A stretch of 64,000 nucleotides of DNA from the NCBI GenBank assembly GCA_029718625.1, contig CM056376.1:116905307-116969306 (forward strand), written 5' to 3'. Within the stretch, counting starts at the first letter, position 1. Each line of letters starts with the position of its first letter. A model generated the notes under the pieces. The model was given only the letters and a program-made list of their open reading frames with translations. It did not search any database and was not told the origin of the DNA. This stretch comes from Synaphobranchus kaupii (Eukaryota; Chordata; Actinopteri; Anguilliformes; Synaphobranchidae). Both the position numbers and the translations under genes were made by a program. This document shows, piece by piece, positions 10,827 to 26,770 of the stretch.

Positions 10827-12700
10827 GCCCAGGTAGGAGTCATCTACAGATGTGAGCCATGATGTTTATGCTAGCGGTCTCTGAGAGTACAGTCTGCTTA
10901 AGACACCTGGCTTGTTACCAGCATGGCTTGTCCCCCATGTGCCTGGCTTCGGCTTGCCTGGTGTGATGTCTTCTGTATTACTACTGCATGGCTGCTAGGG
11001 CCAGAATCTGCCAAAACTGTGAGCGGTAGTATGATACCACTCTGAGGAGACCTGGAATCTCCTTTAAGCTGAGCCTCGTGATCGGCCATTCTCAGGCATC
11101 TGTGGCTCTTCACATGAAGGCCACCAGGTGGTGCTGATGTAATCTGCAAGAAACAGTTGAGAGAGGGAGTCAACAAATCTGTCTCGTTTCAAATGTGTAT
11201 CGTGTACCAGAGGTCTGAATGAAGTTTTGTGTTTGTTATTCACCAGAAATGACCTTGAAATTTGAGCTTTTGAATGTAGAAAGCAATCCTGTGCACTTCA
11301 GCGAGGCAGTACACTTCTTACAAAAAGCAGTTTGATTTATTTTTTTACTTCTGAGCAGTTTGTTTGCTATTTGTGGCTGTTATCAATTTGAAAAAATAGT
11401 TTTTCTTGTTGGCTGTAATGTGCTCCATAGGTTTTAAGCAAAGCTAATCTACCAGGTTTATTTTTGTTGAAGTTGCTCTTACAGCCTCAGAGAAGCTTAA
11501 TGCAGAGTATTAAGAGGGCCCCATGCTTTTCCAATAGGCACATTTGTGCCTCCTTAAAAGCACAATTATAATATTGATTATTACATAGTATTATCACAGT
11601 ATCTGTCTTTCTAAGGCAGGGGTGAAATATAACCAGAAATTGCCCGTCCCCATTGCACGGAAATGGTGATCTCAGATGATTCAAATTTGGGGGCAGGGAC
11701 TTGCACGCTCACTTGGTTACCCGTTGTACCCCTGCATCTTTCCCCAGGGGAATGCACACATGCGAGAGGCCTCAAAGCACTCGCTGCTTTTCAGGTGCAG
11801 ATGAGGTCAGGAGAGGGGCCCCTCAAGGGGTGTCTGTTTTTTTGGACTCTATCCCACACATTTGTTTGAGCGCAAGATGAGATGTCTTATTAGGAAAGCA
11901 CTCCTCGAGCAGTGTGACCAATCAAAAAAAGGTAACCGCAAAGTGGTTTCCTGATGAGCTGTTGCCTTCCCTCTTCAGGTCAGGAGCAGGGAAGACAGGA
12001 GACAGGCCAACGTGGGTAGCCAGTACTGTGTCTCGTCATACAAGAACAACCTATTGAGACCCCGTACAAGAACAAGTTCAGTTTCTCTTCAAGCAAGTGA
12101 ATATTTATTGCTTTTTCCACCTGTTTCATTCCATGTGTTCCCGTTAGGAATCCGTCCTGTAGTTTGTCCACTTCACAGGGAGGAACACATGATATATGTA
12201 AAGCCTTTTTCAGTGCGATGGATGCTTTTGAATGTTTGAATGCATGTAATGCTATTGAGGAATGCTGTGAAATGTCTTTTAAAATTGTGTTTATTGAAGG
12301 TTTTGTAACTGAATGACCGATGGTTTTGATACAGATGTACGTATTCTATATTTGGTCTTTTGTATCTCTGGTGCAAATGTACAAATTGTCAAAGAACCAT
12401 TTTAGTTTATATAAATGTTTCTTTTGTATGTATTTATTAAAAGATGAATATGATATTACTTTGTACAAATATGGTATATAGCTCAAAAGTAAAAATAGTT
12501 TTTTGTTTCATCTATCAGTGACACAAAATGACATCAAAATTTTAGAACATAGCCTTTTAAAGTCCACAGGCTTGATGTAGGCTTGTGGACATATATTTTA
12601 CTTAAAGCATACGTAAACACTTATCCTGTGGTTCATGTTGGAATTCTCCCCCCAAATATCCCGCCAAACTACATTAAATAAAGTAAAGCGCCTATCAGAT
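10827..12700 (+). other. Possible 3' UTR and downstream flank of the host gene
   Basis: Sequence after the stop codon has no transposon ends. Possible polyadenylation signals are ATTAAA at 12436 and AATAAA at 12677. A donor-like CAG|gtagga occurs eight bases after the stop codon. The extent of the UTR is inference; nothing here defines the transcript end. Confidence 0.25.
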
Positions 12701-14649
12701 AAGCATGTTAAATGGTGACCATAAGTTAAAACACTGAAAAAAAAAAGTAAATATCTTCTTTTCCTTAGGTGCCCTAAAACAACACAGGCCATACCGTTTT
12801 GATTGATTTGCAGATGTACCTCTTATTTGTAATTGAGGGCTTGCGGTAATGAGAGTGGTGATTCCTATAGCTCTAGCATCTTCAGCTGAAATTATCAGTG
12901 ATCTCTAACAACTTCCTCAGTAGAATTACTTATGAATTGCTCTATGTCTCCTGCAGATTTGATCATTGCTCGCTAATTGTCTCCTTAGTAGAAATACTTA
13001 GCAAGCAATAACCAATAACCACCAATCTTGAGACTGATATTATGTGTGGTCACAAATGAGCTCCTCATCTGAAATTATCAGGCCACTAACTAACTCTGTA
13101 AAAATGATGAACAGTCACTTGCCACCTCAGCCGATGTACATCGATCACGCATGACTGCTACAGCAGAAATGGCCAGCAGCCATTTACCGCCCCCTTCAGC
13201 AGAAATAATGAGCAGTCAGTAACCACCCCCTTCGGCAGTGTACGTGGGACTCTGGCTGCTGCGGGAGCCGCAGGTGAGCTGTTATTAGGAACATTAGGAC
13301 AAGGGCAGGCTGTGGAAATGTGTCCCACAGGCAATCTGCTCTTAAACCATATTCAAGGGAAATGAATCACAAAAACCATCATTTGAAGAGGCGTGGCTGA
13401 GGTACTTGTGTTTTGTCTTCAAATAGGCTGTCTGACATGGCATATATGACTGCTAAGTACAAGCCTTAGCGCCACCTGATTGCTTTAGGCCTCGGGGGCA
13501 GGAAATCTCTTTTACAAGGACTCGTTTTGGCTGTCACAACTGTTCTAAGTTTTACAGACCAGCACGGTGAGAGTATCCAGGATACTCCCTGAACCAGTCC
13601 CCTTCTACACGGTGACACTTTTGCTTGGGAGTGCTATAGATATTGCACAATATTTGCTGCAGGAAAAGAAGACTTAAGCAGAAAGGTCTAGTTTTTGGAA
13701 AAGCACTGAAGTCATTTTAATCTAAACGAAAGATCTGTTGTCTAATCCACCGTACTGCCTCTGTGACAGATCAGGTGGGGAGAGGATGTCAGTGATATTG
13801 AAAGCATGTGCGAGGTCAGCACCACAATCAGGGAAAGGGGAACGAGTGGACAAAAATGAAATGTATAGAGCTTGTAATGTAGGCAAGCTATAAGCTATGC
13901 GATTGCGATTGACATAATGGATGTCTCAGGCAGAACCGGTAAAGAAAAAGTTATTGTTGGGGGAGTATGAAGCGAGGCAGCAGCCAACCGAAGGAAAATC
14001 TTTGGACAAACGTTTACGTTGTTTTTCATCAAATTTCAAACGTCACCTCATGGGGTTCAAAGCGTGGGGTTTGTAAAAATACTGCGATACCCTGCTTTGG
14101 TATGGCAGCTGTAAATCGGGAACATCAGTGGGGGTTTTTTTTCCATTTTCTTTAGGGCTTTTTCAGGTTTATTAGACAGCACAGTGAGAGAATGGGGAGC
14201 GAGACAAAGGCTACACCACCGAGACACCCGGGAACATCAATGTTACTACTATTGATATCGCCAATATTTAGCCTATTACGATGTTAAATTGAATCAGTAG
14301 CCTAAGTCCTAAGCCCTAGTACCAATCGTCATTTAGCCCATTCCTCTAGACTTTTGTGAGAGAGTTGAATAAGGATTTTTTTTTGGGCTTTCGTTGCCAG
14401 AGCCTAACATTTGTGTATGGGCTTGATGATGGTGATGTACCCCAGCCAAATAGGTATGTTTATTTTTTTCTTATTTTAATTTGCTTGCAGTTCGTCAATT
14501 CTCTTCATTTGTAAGCTAATGTAGGCTATTTGGGAGCAGGCTGATGATTTTGATTTGTGCGTGCATCAGCAGCATTATAACGTAGCGGGGTGCGTCGGGT
14601 TCAAATTGTGTCAGGCTCAAATCGTCTTGTTAATCGTCATGCTAAAAGA
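12701..14649. other. Non-coding stretch, nothing recognised
   Basis: No protein-like frame or transposon ends. Around 12.9-13.2 kb short phrases such as 'agcagaaat' and 'aattatcag' recur irregularly, but I cannot define a repeat unit. Confidence 0.4.
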
Positions 14650-14812
14650 GGAAAGGGCCTTCCCCAAACTGTTGCCTCAAAGTTGGAAGCACAGTATCCT
14701 CTATGCTATGCTCTAGCGTTAAAATTTGCCTTCACTTGAACTAGGGCCTAGCCCCAACCATGAAAAACGGCCACAGCCCATGGGGTGTCCAGATACTTTT
14801 GGCCATGTGGTG
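14650..14812. mobile_element. Tc1-type transposon fragment with one terminus
   Basis: The sequence 'ggccttccccaaactgttgcc...aaagttggaagcacagtatc' followed by 'cttcacttgaactagggcc' and 'ccaaccatgaaaaacggcc' is characteristic of a widespread fish Tc1-like family (part of its transposase-coding region read on the opposite strand). It runs directly into a Tc1-style terminus, 'ggtgtccagatacttttggcc...tgta', ending at a TA (14813-14814). The left terminus is not found. This is an internally deleted, truncated relic. Confidence 0.6.
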
Positions 14813-14814
14813 TA

Positions 14815-18779
<3,965 letters not shown>

Positions 18780-19440
18780 AATGAATACTAGGGGGATTCC
18801 TAGGTGGTTTTTAGACAAACTAAATTTGAAAAAAAACTTAATGTGTCCACATTGTGGTCAACCAACATCATGCTTGTTTGACATTTCTTAAAAGCCATGG
18901 TTTTTTCTCCATAACAATGTGTGAAAAGTATTTGCAGTAATCCCTCAAATAGGCCCAATACATAAAAAAACCAAAGACATACTTTTGATTTATGAAAAAT
19001 ATTGTTAATATAACTTCCCAGAATTACCTCAAAATTCTTCAAAAAGGGAAATTTCCCAGAACTTTACAACCCTATTGCACGCATACCTCAAAATCAATGA
19101 AGAAATGGTTAAGTGACAATAAAATTACTGTTTCGCAATAGCCATCTCAGTATCCAGACTTGAACCAAATGAAAAATAGACCGAAGGACCTGGTAAATCT
19201 TAAAAGATTCTGTATGGAGGAATGGTAAGAGTATGTTCACTAATGGTGTGTAATACTGTAGAAGTGGCTCTCTAGTGTTATGTTCACTAATGGTGTGTAA
19301 TTCTGTAGAAGTGGCTCTCTAGTGTTATGTTTGTGAAGGGAGGGTGTGCAAAGTACTGAAAACAGAGCTGTGAATATGACGCTTTTTTGGAAATAATATT
19401 TATCATTTAAGTGTTACTTTTGTTGATTCCATTGAATCAT
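18780..19440 (+). mobile_element. Decayed Tc1-type transposon remnant with a 47-bp tandem duplication
   Basis: The segment 'atccagacttgaaccaaatg' near 19151-19170 resembles the coding sequence for the conserved Ser-Pro-Asp-Leu-Asn-Pro motif of Tc1 transposases. It is followed by 'gattctgtatggaggaatgg', which also occurs near 56.70 kb, and in part near 33.06 kb and (inverted) 20.48 kb. Bases 19232-19278 are repeated almost exactly at 19279-19325 (47-bp period, one mismatch). Element ends are not clear. Confidence 0.5.
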
Positions 19441-19727
19441 ATGGGTTTAACATTTTCCACATTTGAGAATTCAACCATAGCTCAGTACCTACTTGTATTA
19501 TATATTACTTACAATTTTTATGTTCATCTTTATCAATAGTGTTAATACGTTTGGAAGGTGCTGTATGCATATTATTATGTATTGGATTTGCAATATTTTA
19601 TTTGTATTATTTGTTTTTGTAGTTATGGATCTATGTTTGCATAACTTGTATTTAGTATTTAGTATTTTCTGTTGTATGGGAATCTTACTCAAATAACTCA
19701 GCTGGATGTAATTATGTACTCTTCCAC

Positions 19728-19775
19728 TGAAAGTTGCTGAGAATGAGTGTCTGCTAGATGAATGTAATGCTTTTA
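19728..19775 (+). mobile_element. SINE 3' tail relic
   Basis: 'gttgctgagaatgagtgtctgctagatgaatgtaatg' is a mutated form of the 'gataagagcgtctgctaaatg' tail that ends many fish SINEs. Only the tail is recognisable. Confidence 0.4.
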
Positions 19776-20200
19776 ATGTCTACCCTCAATTATTCTCAAC
19801 TTGCCTATGGAATTTGGGCAGTACAGCTGAAACACGGTTTCATGCATCACCAGATACTAACACAGATCAGTCTCCTGCCAAGGATTGGCTTACGTTATAT
19901 TAGGTTTTCCTAATCAGCGCTCAGTAAGGAGTTTAGTTTGGGGAGGGGAGCAGTACATGAGGGAAAGTGAAGCAGTCATGCTAAAGCACACCCCCGCCAT
20001 TGGAGTTCCTGGAAAAGGAGTGAACCTCTTTGATGTGCCGCAAGGAACACTGGGAAAAATAAGTGGAAAAAGATTATAAGGTGTAGGCCTTATGTTTGTG
20101 TTCTTTTTCTTGGCCATGTGGACTCAGTAGGCCCAGTTATGTTCATGTATGGTCCAAGGCACAGGCATTGAATTGTCTGTACACATATACTGTACACTCA

Positions 20201-21248
20201 GTCAGGTCCAGATTTATTGGCACTCCAGATAAAGATGCATAAAAAGACAAGAAAACAAATGACACCATTACTATGCTTTTCCCACATGTGGGAAATATTG
20301 CATTTATGCTAATGATTCAATAGAATCAAACAATATAAAACAAATTATAGGCTACGTTTATTTTCCAAAAATTCAGAATTATTAGCACTCCTGTGATTAG
20401 TACTTGGTTCTAACAGCACTGAGCTTTTTGCTATACTGTTTGATAAAATTTGAGAATATGGGATCTGGAACCAGTCCTCCATACAGAACCTTGTAGACTT
20501 GATGTAAGTCTATTACAAAACATTTATTTTGTTCTCAGAGGACCATTTCTGTGTTGATTTTGCAGTATGTTTGGGTTCATTTTCAAGCTGTGTTTGATTT
20601 TGAGACCCCAAGATGCAACTAAACTCTAAATAAAGAGCAGTTCTGTGTCCTTCGGTTCTTCTTTTCCTCCCTTACCGTCTTCCTCTTTGTGTGAGCCGAC
20701 CCTTCTTGGCGAGGGTAGCAGCTTTTGCAGGTGTTTGAAACCTTTTGATTGTTGCCATACAGTGCTTAGCGGTATGTTTACCAGTTTAGCTATTTTTTGT
20801 ACCCATTACCTCATTTTTCCAGGTCAACAACCATCTGTCTCTTTTTATTTTGACAGTTATTTGGCTTTCCCCATGGTGATGGATGACAAAGAGAAAAACA
20901 AAAGCATGTTACCTCATTAATGAAACAGGAAGTGATGGAAGGACACAATACAGATCCTTAAGTCTAAGATGAACTTAAATAAGTAGAATCCTTAAGAGTG
21001 CCAATAATTTTGACGCCTATATTTTTCAGAAAATGTCAAATTACTCAATAAAACGTGTTACACAATAAAACAATTAGTACTTAATAAAACAAGTATTATT
21101 TATTCAAGAATTGAATTGAAAATAATTGTATTTAAATTAAAAAATGTAGTTTTTCCCTCTATTTGAGCATAAAATATAGTGCTGTTGTTTATTTTATACA
21201 GCCTTTTCCCTCACTTTCATCAAGGGTACAAATAATTGTGGATCTGAC
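20201..21248 (-). mobile_element. Tc1/mariner-type element with degenerate transposase remnants
   Basis: The left end GTCAGGTCCAGATTTATTGG is matched by the inverse of the right end, GTCAGATCCACAATTATTTG, about 1 kb away. The right side abuts TA (21249-21250); the left flank reads CA, probably a mutated TA. The interior has 'gatctggaaccagtcctcc' and 'cagaaccttgtagac', the inverse of the 'tatggaggaatgg' block found in the other remnants, so the ancestral gene was on the minus strand. No frame longer than about 90 codons remains. Confidence 0.6.
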
Positions 21249-21249
21249 T

Positions 21250-21944
21250 ATATTCAGATACAAATAAATTAATTCAAGCCATGGGCAAAAAAGAGCCATG
21301 TAATCATCATTTTCATTATTTGCTGTTGAGAGCTATGTTTTAATGCAATCGTTCCACAACATGAGAGACTGTAAAACTCACCCCATATTCTAAAACTGAG
21401 AATCTCACTCCAACAACTCCATGATCTGAAAAACTCTCCCATTCAGTAGGATTTTAGAGACTGAAAAACTCACTTCATGATATGGAAGACTGGGGAAAAC
21501 ACACTTAACTTCTCAATCTGTTAGACTGTGAAAGTTGTAGCAGAGCGACATGCACCCAAAACACCTGCCGTTATGGCTGACCCTAACAACACTAAACTGG
21601 ACCGCTGACAAAGTAAGCGCTGAACAGAAGCGCGGCTGAAGAGTTTAAGCTTTAAAGCATTCCTCATGGAGCCTGGATGCTGGAATTTGTACTACGACTC
21701 ATGGAGATATTCACTGGGCCTGGGCCCTTCATCCTGTGCCATCTTACAGCTACCATCCAAGAGAGCCAGCTGTAGTGTGTCACTCAATTTGTCACACATG
21801 CATTTGAGAAGTGGTCCTCACAAAGTTTGAGAAATCTGTCTCCAGTCTGGCTCGAGGAAAAACCTGCTGGTGTTGAGTATGGTTGAGGTATACCATACTA
21901 TAAAATAAAACCCTTCTTTCCTTTGTTAACAGGAAATATAAATA
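21250..21944. other. Non-coding stretch, nothing recognised
   Basis: A loosely repetitive phrase pattern ('gaaaaactca', 'ctgtaaaactcacc', about 21360-21490) is present, but no unit is defined. Confidence 0.4.
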
Positions 21945-22864
21945 CAGCCACATTTCCAAAAAATTTGAATATCATGGAAAAGTTTTTTTTTTTTCCATAA
22001 TTCCATTCAAAAAGTGAAACTTTCACAGATTATAGATTCATTACACACAAAGTGAAATATTTATAGCCTTTATTTGTTTCATTTTTCATAATTTTGGCTT
22101 CCAGCTCCAGAAAACCCCCAAAACAGTATTTCAAGAAATTAGAATAGTGTGTCGAAAATCAGCATTTACTTCAGTTATTTCAGAGAATGAATGTTTTAGA
22201 CTGAGTGTCACACTATCATCTAATTTACTCAAAATACCTGCAAAGTTTATCTCAGTTTGGTTCAGTATGGGGAAGACTGCAGACTTGACAATTGGCCAGA
22301 AGACCATCATTGACACCCTCCAGAAGATGGGTAAGCCACAAAAGGTCATCGCTAAGGAGGCTGGCTGTTCACAGAGTGCAGTGTCCAAGCATATCAATAG
22401 AAGGTTTAGTGGAAGGGAAAAATGTGGCAGGAGAAGGTGCACAAGCAAAAGAGATGACCGTAGGCTTCAGCGGATTGTCAAGCAAAGACGATTCCAAAAT
22501 TTGGCGGAGATGCAGAGGGAGTGGACTGAGGCTGGAGTCAGTGCTTCAAAAACCACCACGTACAGACGTATCCGGGACATGGGCTACAACTGTCGGATTC
22601 CTCGAGTCAAGCCACTCCACTCATTCTCTGAAATAACTGAAGTAAATGCTGATTTTCGACACACTATTCTAATTTCTTGAAATACTGTTTTGGGGGTTTT
22701 CTGGATCTGTAAGCCAAAATTATGAAAAATGAAACAAATAAAGGCTAGAAATATTTCACTTTGTGTGTAATGAATCTATAATCTATGAAAGTTTCACCTT
22801 TTGAATGGAATTATGGAAAAAAAAAAACTTTTCCATGATATTCAAATTTTTTGGAAAGGATCTG
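21945..22864 (+). mobile_element. Tc1-like transposon, internally deleted, with 248-bp inverted repeats
   Basis: TA (21943-21944) and TA (22865-22866) flank inverted repeats of about 248 bp each (21945-22192 and 22617-22864). They are nearly identical over their whole length; the main differences are the first few bases and the length of a T run. The space between holds only the N-terminal half of a Tc1 transposase gene, joined directly to the right repeat. High arm identity points to a recent insertion. With 920 bp against about 1.6 kb for a full Tc1 element, the catalytic region has been lost. Confidence 0.9.
22267..22680 (+). CDS. DNA-binding half of a Tc1-like transposase, open but truncated
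   Basis: Starting at the ATG at 22267, the protein begins MGKTADLTIGQKTIIDTLQ. This is the usual Tc1 start, and it lies just inside the left inverted repeat. Residues 1-55 form a paired-type helix-turn-helix (GKPQKVIAKEAGCSQSAVSK is the recognition region). A basic linker (GREKCGRRR) and a second helix-turn-helix (residues about 65-110, ending RRIRDMGYNCRIPR) follow. After VKP the reading frame enters the right inverted repeat and ends there at 22678-22680. About 138 residues are encoded, against about 340 for the family. The DD34E catalytic domain is absent, so it cannot transpose. The frame is intact, so a DNA-binding protein able to occupy the element's own ends could be made if transcribed. 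An in-frame upstream ATG at 22147 would start within the repeat; I prefer 22267 because the homology begins there. Confidence 0.8.
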   Translation: MGKTADLTIGQKTIIDTLQKMGKPQKVIAKEAGCSQSAVSKHINRRFSGREKCGRRRCTSKRDDRRLQRIVKQRRFQNLAEMQREWTEAGVSASKTTTYRRIRDMGYNCRIPRVKPLHSFSEITEVNADFRHTILIS

Positions 22865-22866
22865 TA

Positions 22867-25800
22867 TAGGCTGAAGCCTTCTTTTCAATGGTTCAAATAT
22901 TTTTTTTAAATGTTGAACAACCAGTCTTCTCCCCAAGTACAGTGAACAAAACTACAAAATGTCACCGTAACTTAAGTACATTCTTCATACAACCCCCTTC
23001 CATTAATAAAAACTTTTGTTGTCCTACTGAGAGCAGAACAGTCCTGCAATTATGTAAAGATGGAATCATTTGCATGAAAAGAAAAATCTAAAACAGCTGT
23101 TAGGTTTAGGGTCACACGTTTTTCACAAACTCAACAATCTGAAAGACTAATGAAATGCACCTTTTTGTTTACTTTTGTCCTGCAATATCAGGGCACATCC
23201 AGATGCAGTCCCTTCCAAAGGGTTAACAAAGGAAAACATGTTAGGGGGTCAGGTTCAATATAGAATTTGTATGTTAGTTGGTTGACTTTTCAGCAGTTTT
23301 GATAATTTGATGCAAAGAAAAAATGCTTGGTTTGGAAGTCCAGTCTGAGGTGTTTCATGGGATTATCACACTGATGAATAAATATGTGTTGACTAGTCCA
23401 GTCTGGTTTGATGAACACCTCGTTGTGGATGCACTGGAGATTTGTTGAATGTGCAAGCATGTATAGCATCCTACACTGGTACCATGGCAATGAGCAAAAA
23501 GGCACAATTGTTTTTCCTACCGTTTTATGTTAGCTGCCTTTTTTTTCTTATGTAGATTTTTTCTCCAGTTTTTTTCTCCCACGTATGCCTTCTGTTCGTT
23601 ATTAGGCTATGTCAGGCATGACAAAAAACTTTGCAATGAATGCTGTACACAAACAAGCAACAATAGCTACTTGCACTCAGTGCAGTATGCAGCAACAAGA
23701 TTAAATCAATGTGATCTAGGTTGTTTGATCTTTTGTATAGCTAAAACCTGTGCCAACTTTCAAAGCAACTCACACTTCCACCACATTGAATATATTCCTA
23801 TTTTCTCCAAATTTGGAACGCCCAGTTGTGTTTGTGGTGATCTTTCCAGCTACCATGCAAAATTGGGAAAATGCAAGACAGCACACACTCTCCTCTGAAA
23901 TGTGATTTTTATCCGCGGTATCTTTTCACCACAGTGTCTGCCAGTTAAAGTCTTACAGACATTGAATCAGAGGAGGACCTTTCATCTGCAGCTTGTGCAG
24001 GCAGGCTGTGAGGGGGATGAGAAATTGATGTCTTAATTATGAAATTATCGTGAAATAATTAAATTATTTTATGAAAAATACTTTGACACGAGGAATTGTT
24101 TTTTATTTCAAGGTATTAATAATGCATGGAATATTTAGCCAGAAATCACATTGAAGAAAATTCCCTTGGATTATTTAAGACCAGGCCAAGCAGTGTTGGA
24201 TGCATTCTTTACCAGTGGCAAAATGAGAATGGTGTGGCCTTGTGATAAAATATTATTACGTTAAAAAAATTGTCCTCACATTGATGGTAGAGATTGCTGC
24301 TCTCACGTGGGACCTTATAACAAAGTGAAAATATTTTATGAGAGTTTTCGACCAATTACAGCATTACACATAAAGGAAAAACAGTCTATTAAGTAATGTA
24401 TGAACTATTGTTTAAAAACTATTGCGATCAAACCAGTTAAGCTTGTGCAACAATAATTAGGATTTTGAAGTTAACCTTTTAAAATGAGATTATCGAAATT
24501 AAAATAATCCATCTCTGAAAGTGAACCATTTGGTTATAAACTGTTTCCTACAGTCTGGAAGTGATTTGAAACCATACAGTCGTTCATAGTTCATGGTTTT
24601 ATTTTCAGCTCTGACGTCTAAACGAAACATTTCTGAGAGCAAGAGACTCATAATGTGGACAAGTGCTCAATTTTCTGTGCTTACAGCCAAAAACAAAGGT
24701 TAGAATAATATTACTTCTCGCTGTATTTCTCAGAAAGTGCCTGATTTCAGGTGTTCAATTGTGATTTGTTGGTTTACTTGACATTGAGATATCTTGCCTC
24801 AAATACCCTTCCTTACTCCTGTCAATTCTCCAAATGGCTGGGATGTGGAGTACACTTGCGGCGTGTATGTGCTGGTGGCCCGAATATGGTATGAGTCCCT
24901 ATGGCCTCTATGAGTTATCACCTTTAAAATACTTTACATGGCTTTGTTTGGCCACTTTTTCCAAAACACTTGACATGAGTAAGCTTGCAGATCAACTATT
25001 GTGACCTCGCACCGACAAAGGCAGCCCTACTTTCATTATAGAGGCTTGCGTGGACACAATCACTGTGGAAAAGCACGCCACTCAGCTCCCGCTTTGCCTC
25101 CACCTGGAGCTCATTAGTGCTATGCTGGAGAGACAAGGCAGCCGTGTTTGTTTAGGCTAGCCCTGCACTGTTGGGCAAATCTGAGCAGATTTAACAATGC
25201 AAACTTCAGAAAGCTAATGTGGCTTTAAAGCGAAATTAGCCCGGGTCTCAAATATGCCAAGAAAGAGGGGAAACAAAAAGTCCTTTCTGCTGGCACTGGG
25301 GAACATATTATTGCATATAACACCCCATATCCAAATGCGGTAGGTATAATTTAGCACGTTACCACAGTGCAACCGGCCCTTCTCTCTCGGGTCTATATGG
25401 CTGAATGTCTCCATATGGCTGAAATTGTTTGGGTTTATTAATAACATTATCTGTCTTTGTGTTCTTCTCAAAACCCATGGAAGGGAACAATGGATTAATT
25501 GTGTTGTACAGATGTGCAGAATACATTCATGTGGTTCATTACCAGACATGTTATAAAGGAACTAATCTATACGTCGAGCAGGAACAATCTCAGCAGACTG
25601 ACGCAGAAGCCACATAAATGTATTCTCAAGAGGAAATTGAAAGCTATTCAAAGGAAAATAAGCAGACTCCAGGATGGAGTACTCCTCAAATGCTGGTCTC
25701 CCCACATGCTAAGAATAAAAGGCTCACTCATATGTCACATTTAGGTGATGTACACCTCCATAAGGAGTCACAGACATAATTTGAACCTGTGAGCTCTGGG

Positions 25801-26770
25801 TAGAGGGCCTTGCCCTGCTCATTTACAGTACTCCTGTCCCCCCAGGGGCTTGAGTTCAGGTATGCAGCTGTTGGTGTAAGAGCGAGGTTCTTTCCTCCAA
25901 GCCTTACCGTCTCCAGATGGGACCCCCCACGTTGACTTCACCCCCACCCCCTTCCCAACAGTGGTCATTTTGGGTTTGCATGATCAGTCATTTCTGTGCC
26001 TCATAATGTGATCTCATCAAGAGCGGCTTTCATGGGCCCGTCATTCTAATAGCTCTTACTATTTGATGCAATAGAAAAAAATATGACCTTAAGAAACCAA
26101 GTGAAAAGTTGATATATGAGTCCAAGGCACGCTTCACAGTGTTTGGCAGAATTATTTTAATAGTGCTATTACGTTAGTAGTTACACAAGAAAATGCAAAT
26201 AAGAAACAGTGTGGTTTGAGTTCCCAGAGGAAGTGTCTTGTCACAGTGCGTAGGAGTAGTCATTGACAACTTTTCTTTGCTTCAGCAGTCCTTTTTGTTG
26301 ACAAGCCATTAGAATAAAGGGATACTTAAAGGGATAAACTTCTTGGAGTTTTTCATATTGTAGTTTTTCATATTCATATAAATTTTAGTGTATGCTTTTC
26401 AGTTGGCCCAGACCGTTTTAGTGTGCAATGAAATATATTTTAGATACAGAATTTCTGCTGACCTGCCAGATTTATAATGGCTGGTATAGGGGCTTTTGCA
26501 AGTTTGTAGTTTAAAGCAAGAAAATGCCCTTCAAGTAACTCCAAAGCAGCTTTACAGCGATGATAAAACTAGGTTTAATCTTGTTTTTCGGTGAGACTAT
26601 TTATTATGGCACACCTGAAACCATTGTGCTCAAGGAAAGAAGCAAACACGTGAAAGTCCCTACACTAGACAATATTTACCGCCAAATATTGTCAAAAGTG
26701 CCTTGGATTCATGTTGACCTTGAAGCAAAGTTATGTTATTCTTATTTTCACTAGCGTCATTTACATATTT
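22867..26770. other. Non-coding stretch of about 3.9 kb, nothing firmly recognised
   Basis: Short frames only. A 90-base interval at 24609-24698 has an acceptor-like and a donor-like boundary and one open frame, but no recognisable peptide. Some segments (about 24.8-25.2 kb) are GC-balanced and non-repetitive and might include conserved non-coding elements; alignment would be needed. Confidence 0.4.

Noticed and set aside
13233..13273. GC-rich segment ending in a strong donor-like CAG|gtgagc
   Set aside because: The acceptor is poor and the segment would be only about 35-40 bp; no partner exon was found.
22147..22266. N-terminal extension of the Tc1 DNA-binding frame
   Set aside because: It lies mostly in the left inverted repeat and does not resemble transposase; the family start Met is at 22267.
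24609..24698. Possible 90-bp exon with acceptor and donor
   Set aside because: One frame is open, but the donor is weak (AAAG|gttaga), the peptide is unrecognised and there is no phase-compatible neighbour.
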